Below, one piece after another: positions 27,141 to 35,785 of a DNA stretch of 37,472 bases (positions are counted from its first letter, which is position 1; each line of letters opens with the position of its first letter). The DNA is from Clostridia bacterium (GTDB lineage Bacteria > Bacillota > Clostridia > Oscillospirales > Acutalibacteraceae). The notes under the pieces were generated by a model. That model ran no database searches, was not told the origin of the DNA, and saw only the letters and a program-made list of their open reading frames with translations. Made by a program: the position numbers and the translations under genes. The stretch lies in contig JAFUHX010000052.1 of NCBI GenBank assembly GCA_017474045.1, positions 1 through 37,472 on the forward strand, read 5' to 3'.

Positions 27141-28031
27141 ATGAAAAAAGAAACTATTTTTAAGGGCGTAGGAACCGCCCTCGTTACCCCTCTCAACGAA
27201 AACGGAATTGACTATGATGCTTTTGAAAAAATCATCAACTGGCAGATTGAAGAAGGCGTAAACGCCCTTGTTATCTGCGGAACCACAGGCGAAGGCTCAA
27301 CTCTTTCAGACGAAGAGCACAGAGACGCTCTCAAGTTTGCCTATGACGTAACAGCAGGAAGAGTTCCTCTTATTGCCGGAACCGGTTCAAACGACACCGC
27401 TTATGCTATTGACCTGACAAAGTTTGCCTGCGAAATCGGCTACGATGCAATGCTTGTTGTTACTCCTTATTACAACAAAGCCACTCAGAATGGTCTTATT
27501 AAAATGTTTACCGCCATTGCCGACGCTTCAACAAAGCCCATTATTCTCTATAATGTTCCTTCAAGAACAGGTGTTAACATTGAACCTTCAACCTATGCTG
27601 TTCTTGCTGAGCATCCTATGATCTGGGGAATTAAAGAAGCCAGCGGAAATATTGCAAAGATTGTTGAAACAAAGGCTCTTTGCGGCGACAAGCTGGATAT
27701 CTGGTCAGGTAACGACGACCAGATTGTTCCCATTCTTGCTTGCGGCGGAGCAGGCGTTATCTCTGTTCTTTCAAACGTTCTTCCCAAAAAGACCGTTGAG
27801 CTTTGCAACAAATATTTTGAAGGCGACGTTGCAGGCAGTATGGCTCTTCAATGCGAAATGTTTGAGCTTATTAAGGCTCTTTTCTGTGAGGTTAACCCGA
27901 TTCCCGTCAAGGCTGCAACTGCTGCTCTGGGCTTTGGCGAAAACTATGTTCGCCTTCCTCTCACTCCCATGGAGCCTCAGAACGAAGCCAAGCTTCTTGC
28001 AGCAATGAGAGTCTTTGGACTTGATGTTTAA
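27141..28031 (+). CDS. dapA: 4-hydroxy-tetrahydrodipicolinate synthase
   Basis: 296 aa. Condenses pyruvate with aspartate semialdehyde, the entry to DAP and lysine. Schiff-base lysine K165 in GIKEASGN, Y137 in YNVPSRTG, and GTTGE at 47-51. AAGGAG upstream of the ATG. First gene behind the L-box; the four genes appear in pathway order. Confidence 0.97.
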   Translation: MKKETIFKGVGTALVTPLNENGIDYDAFEKIINWQIEEGVNALVICGTTGEGSTLSDEEHRDALKFAYDVTAGRVPLIAGTGSNDTAYAIDLTKFACEIGYDAMLVVTPYYNKATQNGLIKMFTAIADASTKPIILYNVPSRTGVNIEPSTYAVLAEHPMIWGIKEASGNIAKIVETKALCGDKLDIWSGNDDQIVPILACGGAGVISVLSNVLPKKTVELCNKYFEGDVAGSMALQCEMFELIKALFCEVNPIPVKAATAALGFGENYVRLPLTPMEPQNEAKLLAAMRVFGLDV

Positions 28032-28059
28032 AAAATTTTTTCCGGAAAGAAGTAATTTT

Positions 28060-28800
28060 ATGAAAATAATTGTTAACGGTGCCGGCGGAAGAATGGGTCA
28101 GGTTCTCTGTTCACTTATTGAAAACAGCGAAAAATATTCCCTCGCCGCAAAAGTCAGCGCAGAGTTTGAAAGTGATTCTGAAAACCTTGTTTTTAAAAAT
28201 ATTTCTGAATTTCAGGGTGAGGCTGACATAATTATTGATTTTTCTCACCACAGCGCAACAAAAGACCTTTGCGACTATGCAGTTAAAAATTCTCTTCCCC
28301 TGATTGTTGCCACCACCGGCCACACCGAAGAAGAAACCGAGCTTATAAAAAAAGCATCTGAAAAAATTGCTGTTTTTAAAAGCGGAAACATGTCTTTGGG
28401 AGTTGCTCTTGTTGCATGCCTTGCCAAAATTGCCGCAAAAGCATTTCCTGAAGCTGACATTGAAATTATTGAAAAGCACCACAACCAGAAGCTCGATGTT
28501 CCCAGCGGAACGGCTCTTATGCTTGCCGACGCCGTAAAATCCGTCAGAGAAGATCTGACCTATAATGTCGGAAGGCACGAAAATGGAAAGAGAACAAAAA
28601 ACGAAATCGGAATTCACTCTCTTCGTATGGGAGGAGAGGTCGGAACTCACGAAATCATTTTTGCCGCCGGTTCTCAGGTCATCACCCTCAAACACGAATC
28701 TGAAAACCGCGCACTTTTTGCCGAGGGAGCTCTTTCGGCTGCCGATTTTCTTGTTAAGCAGGAAAGCGGAATCTATAATATGGATAACATTCTTGAATAA
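28060..28800 (+). CDS. dapB: 4-hydroxy-tetrahydrodipicolinate reductase
   Basis: 246 aa from ATG 28060, preceded by GGAAAGAAG. An in-frame upstream ATG at 28015 lies within dapA and has no family sequence. NAD(P)H-binding GAGGRMG at residues 7-13, TTGHTEEE, EKHHNQKLDVPSGTA (catalytic His and Lys), and the C-terminal GALSAADFL. Slightly shorter than the ~265-270 residues of many DapB proteins. 28 bases after dapA. Confidence 0.96.
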   Translation: MKIIVNGAGGRMGQVLCSLIENSEKYSLAAKVSAEFESDSENLVFKNISEFQGEADIIIDFSHHSATKDLCDYAVKNSLPLIVATTGHTEEETELIKKASEKIAVFKSGNMSLGVALVACLAKIAAKAFPEADIEIIEKHHNQKLDVPSGTALMLADAVKSVREDLTYNVGRHENGKRTKNEIGIHSLRMGGEVGTHEIIFAAGSQVITLKHESENRALFAEGALSAADFLVKQESGIYNMDNILE

Positions 28801-28823
28801 ACCCTCATGGGAGGTATTACTTT

Positions 28824-29804
28824 ATGAACATTGGAATTTATGGCTACGGCAACTTAGGAAAAGGCGTTGAAGACGCCATTAAAAGAAACGAAGACATGAC
28901 CCTTTCGGCTGTTTTTACCCGTCGTTCTCCGGAAAGCTTAAAAATTGCAACCGAAGGTGTTCCCGTTGTTTCTTGCAGCGAAATTATGGAATGGAAAAAC
29001 AAAATTGATGTTTTAATAATCTGCGGCGGAAGCGCAACTGACCTTCCTGAAATGACTCCCGAGCTTGCCAAAAGCTTTAATGTTGTTGACTCTTTTGATA
29101 ATCACTCTTCCATTCCGAAGCATTTCGAAAAGGTTAATTCTTCTTGCACCGAAAACAACACCACAGCTTTGATTTCTTGCGGCTGGGATCCGGGAATGTT
29201 TTCTCTTAACCGTCTCTATTCCCTTTGTGTTCTTCCCGGCGGAAAAGATTTCACCTTCTGGGGCAAGGGCGTTTCTCAGGGTCACAGCGACGCCATCAGA
29301 CGAATTGAGGGTGTTATTGACGCAAGGCAATATACCATTCCCGTTGAAGAAGCAATGAACCGCGTCAGAAACGGTGAAACACCGGACTTCACCGCAAGAG
29401 ACAAACACCTGAGAGAATGTTTTGTTGTTGCTGAAGAAGGCGCTGATAAAGAAAGAATTGAAAAAGAAATCGTTTCAATGCCCGCTTATTTTGAGCCTTA
29501 TAACACTACTGTTCATTTTATTTCGTTGGAAGAAATGAAGCGCGACCACGCCGAGCTTCCTCACGGCGGAAGTGTTATTGTTTCAGGCGAAACAGGAAAA
29601 AACGGCTGTCATAAGCAGGTTATTGAATATAAGCTTTCTCTTGATTCCAATCCTGAATTTACGGGAAGCGCTTTGGTTTGCTTCGCAAGGGCTGTTTATA
29701 AAATGTTTAAAAGAGGCGATTTTGGCTGCAAAACCGTTTTTGATGTTGCCCCCTCCGACCTTTCAGCTATTGACCGAGGCGAATTAATTGCCCACCTTCT
29801 CTAA
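28824..29804 (+). CDS. ddh: meso-Diaminopimelate dehydrogenase
   Basis: 326 aa. NADPH-dependent one-step conversion of tetrahydrodipicolinate and ammonia to meso-DAP, bypassing the succinyl or acetyl branch. Rossmann motif GIYGYGNLGKGV (4-15), DSFDNHSSIPKHFE, CGWDPGMFSLNR, TFWGKGVSQGHSDAIRRIEGV, and PHGGSVIVSGETG are characteristic of Ddh. Length matches the C. glutamicum type. GGGAGG precedes the ATG by a normal distance. Its place between dapB and lysA is logical. Confidence 0.95.
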   Translation: MNIGIYGYGNLGKGVEDAIKRNEDMTLSAVFTRRSPESLKIATEGVPVVSCSEIMEWKNKIDVLIICGGSATDLPEMTPELAKSFNVVDSFDNHSSIPKHFEKVNSSCTENNTTALISCGWDPGMFSLNRLYSLCVLPGGKDFTFWGKGVSQGHSDAIRRIEGVIDARQYTIPVEEAMNRVRNGETPDFTARDKHLRECFVVAEEGADKERIEKEIVSMPAYFEPYNTTVHFISLEEMKRDHAELPHGGSVIVSGETGKNGCHKQVIEYKLSLDSNPEFTGSALVCFARAVYKMFKRGDFGCKTVFDVAPSDLSAIDRGELIAHLL

Positions 29805-29828
29805 TACTAAAGAAAGAATTGAAAAACC

Positions 29829-31127
29829 ATGATTTGTGAAAACATCGGCGTCAACGGCGCCAATCTGACCTTTGCAGGAGTTGACACAACTGCTCTTGCA
29901 AAAAAATACGGCACTCCCCTTTTCCTTATGGACGAAGACAGAGTCCGCTTTAATTTAAGATTATATCAGAAAGCCATGAAAGAAGCCTTCGGTGAAGGAA
30001 GCTTCCCTCTCTATGCAAGCAAAGCAAACTGCTTTAAAAGAATTTATGAAATTATGAAAGAGGAAAACATGGCTATTGACCTTGTTTCACCGGGCGAAAT
30101 TTTCACCGCAAACAAGGCCGGATTCCCCATGGAAAGAGCTTTTTTTCACGGAAACAACAAAACTGACAGCGACATTGCCTTCGCTATGGAAAGCTCTGTT
30201 GGATTTTTTGTTGTTGACAACACAAACGAGCTTAAAGCCATAAACGAGACTGCAAAGAAAAAAGGAATTATTCAAAAGGTTATTCTTCGCCTTTCTCCCG
30301 GAATTGATCCTCACACCTATGCCGCTGTGGCAACGGGAAAGGTTGACTCAAAATTCGGCGTTGCCATTGAAACCGGACAGGCTGCTCTTATTGTTGAAGA
30401 AACCCTTGGCTATGAAAACATTGAGCTTTCAGGCTATCATTGTCATGTCGGCTCTCAGGTTTTTGACGAAGAGGGCGACGTTTACATTAACGCCGCAACC
30501 ATTATGATGAGCTTTGCCGCCGAAATGAAAAAGAAATTCGGCGTTGAAATCAAATATCTCAACATGGGCGGCGGCTTCGGTGTCCGCTACACAGAAAATG
30601 ACCCTTATATGAATATTGAAGCCAACATCAAGGCTTTGGCCAAACATATTTCATCCTTGGCTGAGGAGCTTGAAATTCCGATGCCCTGCGTTTTAATGGA
30701 GCCCGGCAGAAGTATTGTTGCTGACGCAGGAATGACTCTTTACAGCGTTGGAACAATCAAAGAGATTACGGGCTACAAAAACTATGTTTCCATAGACGGC
30801 GGAATGACCGACAATCCCCGTTTTGCTCTTTACGGCTCAAAATACACCGTTCTTCTTGCCAACAGAATGAATGAAAAATCAGACTTCCTTTGCGACATTG
30901 CAGGACGTTGCTGTGAAAGCGGCGACATTATTCAGCCAAATGTTTTAATCCCCAAGCCTGTGAGAAACGACATTGTTGCCGTTTGCACAACGGGAGCATA
31001 TAACTATTCCATGGCTTCAAACTATAACCGTATTCCCCGACCTCCCGTTGTAATGCTCTCTCAGGGAAAAGACTATATTGCAGTTAAAAGAGAAAGTTTT
31101 GAAAACCTTACAGCGCTTGATGTTTAA
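29829..31127 (+). CDS. lysA: Diaminopimelate decarboxylase
   Basis: 432 aa. PLP enzyme that decarboxylates meso-DAP to lysine. PLP lysine K65 in YASKANCF, HGNNKTDSDI, SGYHCHVGSQVFD, GGGFGVRY, EPGRSIVADAG, and the C-terminal GRCCESGDII and TGAYNYSMASNYN. The ribosome site is weak (AAGAAAGAA). Last gene of the operon; a strong terminator follows. Confidence 0.96.
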   Translation: MICENIGVNGANLTFAGVDTTALAKKYGTPLFLMDEDRVRFNLRLYQKAMKEAFGEGSFPLYASKANCFKRIYEIMKEENMAIDLVSPGEIFTANKAGFPMERAFFHGNNKTDSDIAFAMESSVGFFVVDNTNELKAINETAKKKGIIQKVILRLSPGIDPHTYAAVATGKVDSKFGVAIETGQAALIVEETLGYENIELSGYHCHVGSQVFDEEGDVYINAATIMMSFAAEMKKKFGVEIKYLNMGGGFGVRYTENDPYMNIEANIKALAKHISSLAEELEIPMPCVLMEPGRSIVADAGMTLYSVGTIKEITGYKNYVSIDGGMTDNPRFALYGSKYTVLLANRMNEKSDFLCDIAGRCCESGDIIQPNVLIPKPVRNDIVAVCTTGAYNYSMASNYNRIPRPPVVMLSQGKDYIAVKRESFENLTALDV

Positions 31128-31146
31128 TTCTTAAGTCACAAAAATT

Positions 31147-31182
31147 ACCACCCGACGAAATGAAACTCGGGTGGTATATTTT
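31147..31182. terminator. Bidirectional terminator between lysA and the XRE gene
   Basis: ACCACCCGA (31147-31155) and TCGGGTGGT (31167-31175), a perfect 9-bp stem, with TATATTTTTAT on the plus side and AATTTTTGTG on the minus side. It serves the convergent lysA and XRE transcripts. Confidence 0.85.
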
Positions 31183-31197
31183 TATAGGCTCTGACCT

Positions 31198-31605
31198 TTA
31201 TTCAATATTTTTCTTCAGGGAAGGCAAACTTTCATTGGGAGAAACAGGATTGTTTTCTGCAAGATTTTCAACAAATTCAACCGCTTCTTTTTTTGCGTCA
31301 TCTCTAATCAGTCTGAAGCAGGAAATCAAAAGTCTTTCTTCTTTTGTCAGCGAAACGAAAGCATCATAGTCTGAAACAACAGCCATAGCACTGTCAGAAG
31401 TGCTTTTTGTTTCTTCGTCACCCAAAAGATAGTCCACAGTTACGTTATATATTTTTGAAAGCTTGTAAAGATTTCTGACAGAGGGAACAGAGGTGTTAGT
31501 TTCATAATAAGTGTATGAGGTTCTGTCGATACCTAAAAAGTGAGCAACATCTTTTTGGGTGAATTTATTTGCAAGCCTGAGGCTTCTGAGACGGTCACCA
31601 AGCAT
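31198..31605 (-). CDS. XRE-family transcriptional regulator
   Basis: 135 aa. Helix-turn-helix of the Cro/CI type in residues 3-60: DRLRSLRLANKFTQKDVAHFLGIDRTSYTYYETN, VPSVRNLYKLSKIYNVTVDYLLG. The C-terminal ~70 residues are acidic, then helical, without a known domain; they probably serve dimerisation. AAAGGAGG precedes the ATG. A 10-bp tandem repeat overlaps the -35 of its promoter, suggesting autorepression. Targets are unknown. Confidence 0.88.
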   Translation of the reverse strand: MLGDRLRSLRLANKFTQKDVAHFLGIDRTSYTYYETNTSVPSVRNLYKLSKIYNVTVDYLLGDEETKSTSDSAMAVVSDYDAFVSLTKEERLLISCFRLIRDDAKKEAVEFVENLAENNPVSPNESLPSLKKNIE

Positions 31606-31636
31606 AAAACTACCTCCTTTTTAAACTTCTTTTTCA

Positions 31637-31680
31637 ATATTACCACAAATTTCGATTTTATTCAACTTTTTTCAACTTTG
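31637..31680 (-). promoter_or_regulatory. Promoter and tandem operator-like repeat of the XRE gene
   Basis: Minus strand TTGAAT (31665-31660), 17 bases, TAATAT (31642-31637) with extended TGG. On the plus strand TTCAACTTTT and TTCAACTTTG stand head to tail at 31661-31670 and 31671-31680, one helical turn apart, covering the -35. The region is squeezed between uvrC and the XRE gene. Confidence 0.6.
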
Positions 31681-31682
31681 TT

Positions 31683-33518
31683 TTACATTTTTTCATGGAA
31701 GAAATTCCAGATATTCTCCGCGTCTTTTTTTGAAATACCTTTTATCTGAGAAAGAGCTTCAATATCTGCCGCCTTAATTGCTTTCAGCGTTTTAAACCTT
31801 TTCAACAAAATTGCTGCCTTTTTTTCGCCTATTCCGGAAATTCCGGTCAGAGTTGTTCCAATGGACGAACGGGCGTGCTTTTCCTTGTGATAGGTTATGG
31901 CAAAGCGGTGAACCTCTTCCTGAATTGTTGAAATCAGAGTGAAAACCTTTCGCCCTTCATTTATTGAAATTTCTCTTCCGCCGGTGGCAATGGCTCTGGT
32001 TCTGTGGCGATTATCCTTCACCATTCCGAAAACGGCAATATCAAGTCCGAAGGCCTCAATAACAGGTAAAACAGCATTCACCTGACCCTGACCGCCGTCA
32101 AGTAAAATCAGGTCGGGAAGAATTCCAAAGGTGCTGTCTGTTCCCTTTTCTTCAACATATCGGTTCAATCGGCGGCTTATTACTTCATTCATTGAGCCGT
32201 AATCATCCTGACCTTCAAAGCCTTTGATTGAAAATCGCTTATAGGCTGCTTTATAGGGCTTCGCGTCTTTGAAAACCACCATTCCGGCAACATTGTCTGC
32301 GCCGGCTGTGTGTGAAATATCATAAGCTTCAATGTATTGCGGTGTTTTTTCAAGCCCCAGAACCTTTGCAAGCTCATCAAGAGCCGCAATTTCTGTTCCT
32401 TTTTTTCCAAGGTGTTCTCCCAGCTTCTGATTGGCATTGTTTAAACACATTTCCATAAGCTTTGCTGCTTCACCTCTTTGAGCAACGGTGATTTCCGTTT
32501 TCTTTCCTCTTTTTTCTTCAAGAAAACGAAGGAGAATTTCTTCGTCGGCAACATCTCCGTCAACAACAATTTTCGGCGGAATATCTCTTGAAAGGCCATA
32601 ATAGGAAATGAGAAGCTGAGCCCTTGTTTCTTCCGGTGATTCAGAAATTTCAAAAACAAAATGGTCACTTCCGCAAAGAAGTCCGTTTCTGAAGTTTAAA
32701 ACAGCGAAGCAAGCTTCTGAGCCGCTTTGAGCCAGAGCCATTATGTCTTGATTTTTGTTTTGGCTGTAAACCACCTTTTGTTTGCTTGAAATTTTTTCAA
32801 TGGCTTTAATTTTATCTCTGATTTTTGCCGCCTTTTCAAAATCAAGCCTTTCAGAAGCTCTGAGCATTTCCTCCCGGAGTCTGTTAACCGTTGCCTTGCT
32901 TCCGTTTTTAATGAACGCAACCGCCTGAGAAAGATTTTCTTCATATTCCTGTCGGCTGATTTTTCCTGCGCAGGGAGCGCAGCAGCGTGAAATGAAAAAA
33001 TTCAGGCATGGCCTTGATTTTTTAATGTCTCTGGGAAAAACCTTTGAGCAGGTGGGAAGCTTAAAAATCTCTTTGGCTTCATCAACAGCGTTGGTTACTG
33101 AAAAATTCCCTGTATAAGGCCCGAGATACTGAGCCGTTTCGTCGTCCTTTCTGAAGCAAGCGCTGATATTACCCCATGGATTTCCGGTAATTTTAATATA
33201 GCTGTAGCCCTTGCTGTCTTTTAAAAGAATGTTATATTTCGGAAGGTTCTGTTTTATAAGACTACACTCCAGAACCAAGGCTTCAAACTCACTGTCGGTG
33301 AGAATATAGTCAAAATCATCAACATTTTCAACCATTTTTCTAACCTTGATGCTGTGGCCATTCTGAGAGCCGAAATATTGGCTGACTCTGTTTTTCAAGG
33401 CTTTTGCCTTTCCGATATAGATAATTTTTCCGCTTTTGTTTTTCATAATATAAACTCCGGGGGACAGCGGAAGCTTCATTGCTTTTTGGCGAAGCTCTTT
33501 GAGCTTTTGATCAGACAT
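31683..33518 (-). CDS. uvrC: UvrABC excinuclease subunit C
   Basis: 611 aa. Makes both incisions in nucleotide excision repair with UvrB. GIY-YIG nuclease at ~18-95 (GVYIMKNKSGKIIYIGKAKALKNRV), a cysteine cluster in RPCLNFFISRCCAPC, UVR/UvrB-binding helices at ~200-235, the RNase H-like 5' nuclease region (EAYDISHTAG, LILLDGGQGQVNA), and a C-terminal helix-hairpin-helix (GISGIGEKKAAILLKRF). AAGGTGAAG precedes the ATG. Length is normal. Confidence 0.97.
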   Translation of the reverse strand: MSDQKLKELRQKAMKLPLSPGVYIMKNKSGKIIYIGKAKALKNRVSQYFGSQNGHSIKVRKMVENVDDFDYILTDSEFEALVLECSLIKQNLPKYNILLKDSKGYSYIKITGNPWGNISACFRKDDETAQYLGPYTGNFSVTNAVDEAKEIFKLPTCSKVFPRDIKKSRPCLNFFISRCCAPCAGKISRQEYEENLSQAVAFIKNGSKATVNRLREEMLRASERLDFEKAAKIRDKIKAIEKISSKQKVVYSQNKNQDIMALAQSGSEACFAVLNFRNGLLCGSDHFVFEISESPEETRAQLLISYYGLSRDIPPKIVVDGDVADEEILLRFLEEKRGKKTEITVAQRGEAAKLMEMCLNNANQKLGEHLGKKGTEIAALDELAKVLGLEKTPQYIEAYDISHTAGADNVAGMVVFKDAKPYKAAYKRFSIKGFEGQDDYGSMNEVISRRLNRYVEEKGTDSTFGILPDLILLDGGQGQVNAVLPVIEAFGLDIAVFGMVKDNRHRTRAIATGGREISINEGRKVFTLISTIQEEVHRFAITYHKEKHARSSIGTTLTGISGIGEKKAAILLKRFKTLKAIKAADIEALSQIKGISKKDAENIWNFFHEKM

Positions 33519-33544
33519 TATTCTTCACCTTCTTTCAATTTTAT

Positions 33545-33553
33545 ATTTTATCA
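33545..33553 (-). promoter_or_regulatory. Possible extended -10 promoter of uvrC
   Basis: Minus strand TGATAAAAT at 33553-33545, giving a very short leader before the uvrC ATG at 33518. No convincing -35 hexamer at the right distance. Tentative. Confidence 0.3.
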
Positions 33554-33623
33554 TACATATCTTGCGTTTTTTGTTCCGAAAAAGAAAAATATCTCTTTTG
33601 GTTTCTTAGCCTTTTTACAGGAT

Positions 33624-33652
33624 TTGCAATTTTATTATTAATGTGTTATAAT
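33624..33652 (+). promoter_or_regulatory. Promoter of the secreted SH3/Fn3 protein gene
   Basis: TTGCAA (33624-33629), 17 bases, TATAAT (33647-33652) with extended TGT before the -10. About 45 bases upstream of a TTGGAGG ribosome site serving the ATG at 33704. Confidence 0.8.
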
Positions 33653-33703
33653 AGAATTTAGCGTGCAAAAAACTATGTATTAATTTTTGGAGGTTTAAAC
33701 TAT

Positions 33704-35383
33704 ATGCTAAAGAAAACTGCATCTCTTATTCTCTGCGTTATGATGCTTGTTTCGTGCTTCACCATGGCGTCACCGAGTTGTCTTGCAGCGGCAGAAAGTG
33801 TCAGCGATCTGCAGAGTCTTGCGCTGAAATTCCCCCACGGAAAATATTGGAACCACATCGGATCAAAAGAAAATAATCCCGACGGCTACACCTCAACCCC
33901 CTGCACAAAACACAGCAGCAGATGTGACTATCAAGAAGGTGCCTGCGAATGTAACAGCTTTTTAAATGCGATTCAATGCAGGGGCTATGCCTTTAAATTA
34001 GCAAATGAAATCACCGGCTCCGATCCTCGTCAATGGAGCAAATCCTATCGTCTCAGTTCCTCTTCTCTTCGTGTTGGCGATATCATCAGATATTTAAACG
34101 ACGGTCACTCAATTGTTGTCGTAGGCATCAAAGGCAACACCATTGCCTTCACAGGAGCCAACTGGGGCGGAAACTGCCTTATTAAATGGGGAACTATGAG
34201 CCTCAGCAGTATCAGAGGCTTCAGCTATGTTCTTCATCAGAAGGGAAACAACAGAAAAAACAGCGATTTATATTTTTATAATGACCTTCCTGAAGAGGTT
34301 ACAATCAAGGCAGAGGAAAAAGAAGCTCAAAGCCTTGAAAAATGGAAAATGGTTGGCGACGCAAGCCTTAACATCAGAAAATCACCTTCCGTCAAAAGCA
34401 AGGTTGTCGGCTCAATCCCCGTTGGAAAAACCTTTTTTGTCAGCGACAAAAAGCTTAAAGGCGGCTATCTTTGGGGAAAGGTTAAATATGGCTCAAAAGA
34501 GGGATGGGCTGCTCTTAACTATTCAGAATATATCAGCGGTGCCTATGAAAAGCCGGTTGTTGCTCCTTTCAGCGAAGTGTGTGAAGGCAGCAAGGTCAAG
34601 GTTTCATGGTCAAAGGTTGACGGCGCTTCAAAATATATTCTTTGTCTTTATGACAATGAAGGAAACCGAATTTTAAAAAAATCAACAAAAAAAACGTCTT
34701 ACACCCTGAAGCCCTCTAAAGCCGGAGTTTATTATGTTAAGGTAACAGCCAAAAGCAGCAAGGCTTCTTCATGGAAAATAACAAGTGAAAGCGAAGGCTT
34801 TATTTTCGCCGGCGCACACAAAGAAACAGGCTGCAGCTTTGCTCCCGATGCACCTTCAAAGCTAAAAATATCAGACCGAAGCGAAGCTTCCTACACACTC
34901 TCCTGGAGCAAGGTTAAAAACGCCGAAAGCTATGTTATTTATAAATACAGCTCAGAAAACAAAGCCTATGAGGTTTTCAAAACCACAAACAAAAACAAAA
35001 TTGAAATTTCAGAAAGCTCCATAAGCCGATTTAAAGTTTCCGCCATCACCCTTGAAGGCGAAACTGCTCACGAAAGTGCTCTTTCAAAAGAAATTTATGG
35101 TTTCGCAAAGCCCTCAGCCGTAACTTTTTCTGCCACCCCAAAGAAGCAACGTGTTAATCTTTCATGGGAAAAGACAGATAACGCATCAGGCTACATAATT
35201 TATCAAAAAACCAACGGAAAATTTGAAGAAATCTATCGCTGCAGCTCTTCAAAAAGCTCCTTCAGCGTTAAAAATCTTAAATCCGGAAAAAAATATAGCT
35301 TTAAAATCAGAGCTTTCACAAAAAAAGGCTCTCAAACTGCCTACGGTGACTTTTCAGGAATACTATCCGTTAAAACAAAATAA
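33704..35383 (+). CDS. Secreted papain-like (CHAP/NlpC-type) peptidase with SH3b and Fn3-like repeats
   Basis: 559 aa. Residues 1-30 are a signal peptide (KK, hydrophobic core, cleavage near CLAAAES). Residues ~40-180 look like a small cysteine-hydrolase domain with a Cys-rich front (C67, C74, C81, C83) and candidate catalytic C92 (AIQCRGYA) and H135 (NDGHSIVVVGI), followed by FTGANWGGNC. Residues ~215-278 are a bacterial SH3 domain (LNIRKSPSVKSKVVGSIPVG, GWAALNY). From 285 to the end lie three Fn3-like repeats marked by VSWSKVDGASKY, LSWSKVKNAESY and LSWEKTDNASGY. It probably acts outside the cell on peptidoglycan or protein. No cell-wall anchor is visible. Preceded by its own promoter and ended by a terminator within the repeat that follows. 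Confidence 0.82.
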   Translation: MLKKTASLILCVMMLVSCFTMASPSCLAAAESVSDLQSLALKFPHGKYWNHIGSKENNPDGYTSTPCTKHSSRCDYQEGACECNSFLNAIQCRGYAFKLANEITGSDPRQWSKSYRLSSSSLRVGDIIRYLNDGHSIVVVGIKGNTIAFTGANWGGNCLIKWGTMSLSSIRGFSYVLHQKGNNRKNSDLYFYNDLPEEVTIKAEEKEAQSLEKWKMVGDASLNIRKSPSVKSKVVGSIPVGKTFFVSDKKLKGGYLWGKVKYGSKEGWAALNYSEYISGAYEKPVVAPFSEVCEGSKVKVSWSKVDGASKYILCLYDNEGNRILKKSTKKTSYTLKPSKAGVYYVKVTAKSSKASSWKITSESEGFIFAGAHKETGCSFAPDAPSKLKISDRSEASYTLSWSKVKNAESYVIYKYSSENKAYEVFKTTNKNKIEISESSISRFKVSAITLEGETAHESALSKEIYGFAKPSAVTFSATPKKQRVNLSWEKTDNASGYIIYQKTNGKFEEIYRCSSSKSSFSVKNLKSGKKYSFKIRAFTKKGSQTAYGDFSGILSVKTK

Positions 35384-35387
35384 AAAA

Positions 35388-35631
35388 TCGGGGCGGTTAA
35401 AAAGCAAATTTTTTCTCGATGCAACGGACACGGCAAGCCGTGTCCCTACTAAACATAAAACAGCAAAAACCATTGTATCAGCTTAAAAACCCGGCTTTTA
35501 CAATGGTTCTTTTTATATTGATTTGCCTGTTTTAATGGCTTTGTAACACTTTTAGTTTTTTACAGCGCCTTCGGGTAACCAAAAACGAAGCTGAAGCTTC
35601 ATTTTTATTCTGCATCTTTTTTCCTCGCCCG
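35388..35631 (+). repeat. Diverged copy of the ~250 bp dispersed repeat
   Basis: Begins TCGGGGCGGTTAAAAAGC four bases after a stop codon and ends TTTTTTCCTCGCCCG, the same inverted termini as in the copies at the window ends. The distal block GCGCCTTCGGGTAACC...GAAGCTGAAGCTTCA...TTCTGCATC is shared with them, while the middle differs: it holds a palindrome GGACACGGCAAGCCGTGTCC (35426-35445) and a different terminator hairpin. Orientation matches the preceding gene. Between 35632 and 35785 there is one more small hairpin with a T run (35642-35667) and AT-rich sequence with no promoter I can defend. Confidence 0.75.
35466..35514 (+). terminator. Terminator of the secreted-protein gene
   Basis: AACCATTGTA (35468-35477) pairs perfectly with TACAATGGTT (35499-35508), then TTCTTTTTAT. 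An inner AGC/GCT pair extends the stem. It occupies the same relative place as the AAAGGTTTCT hairpin in the other repeat copies. Confidence 0.75.
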
Positions 35632-35785
35632 TAGAACTTTCAAAAGAGCTCAGACTCCTCTTTTTTATTTCCTCGGATTCCTTAAAGCTTATAAACTGTA
35701 CACTAAAAAAATATAGTTTTTGTATGTTTTAATAAGGACAAAATTGATATATACTTTTTTCACAAGCTGAATTGAGGTGATCTCA

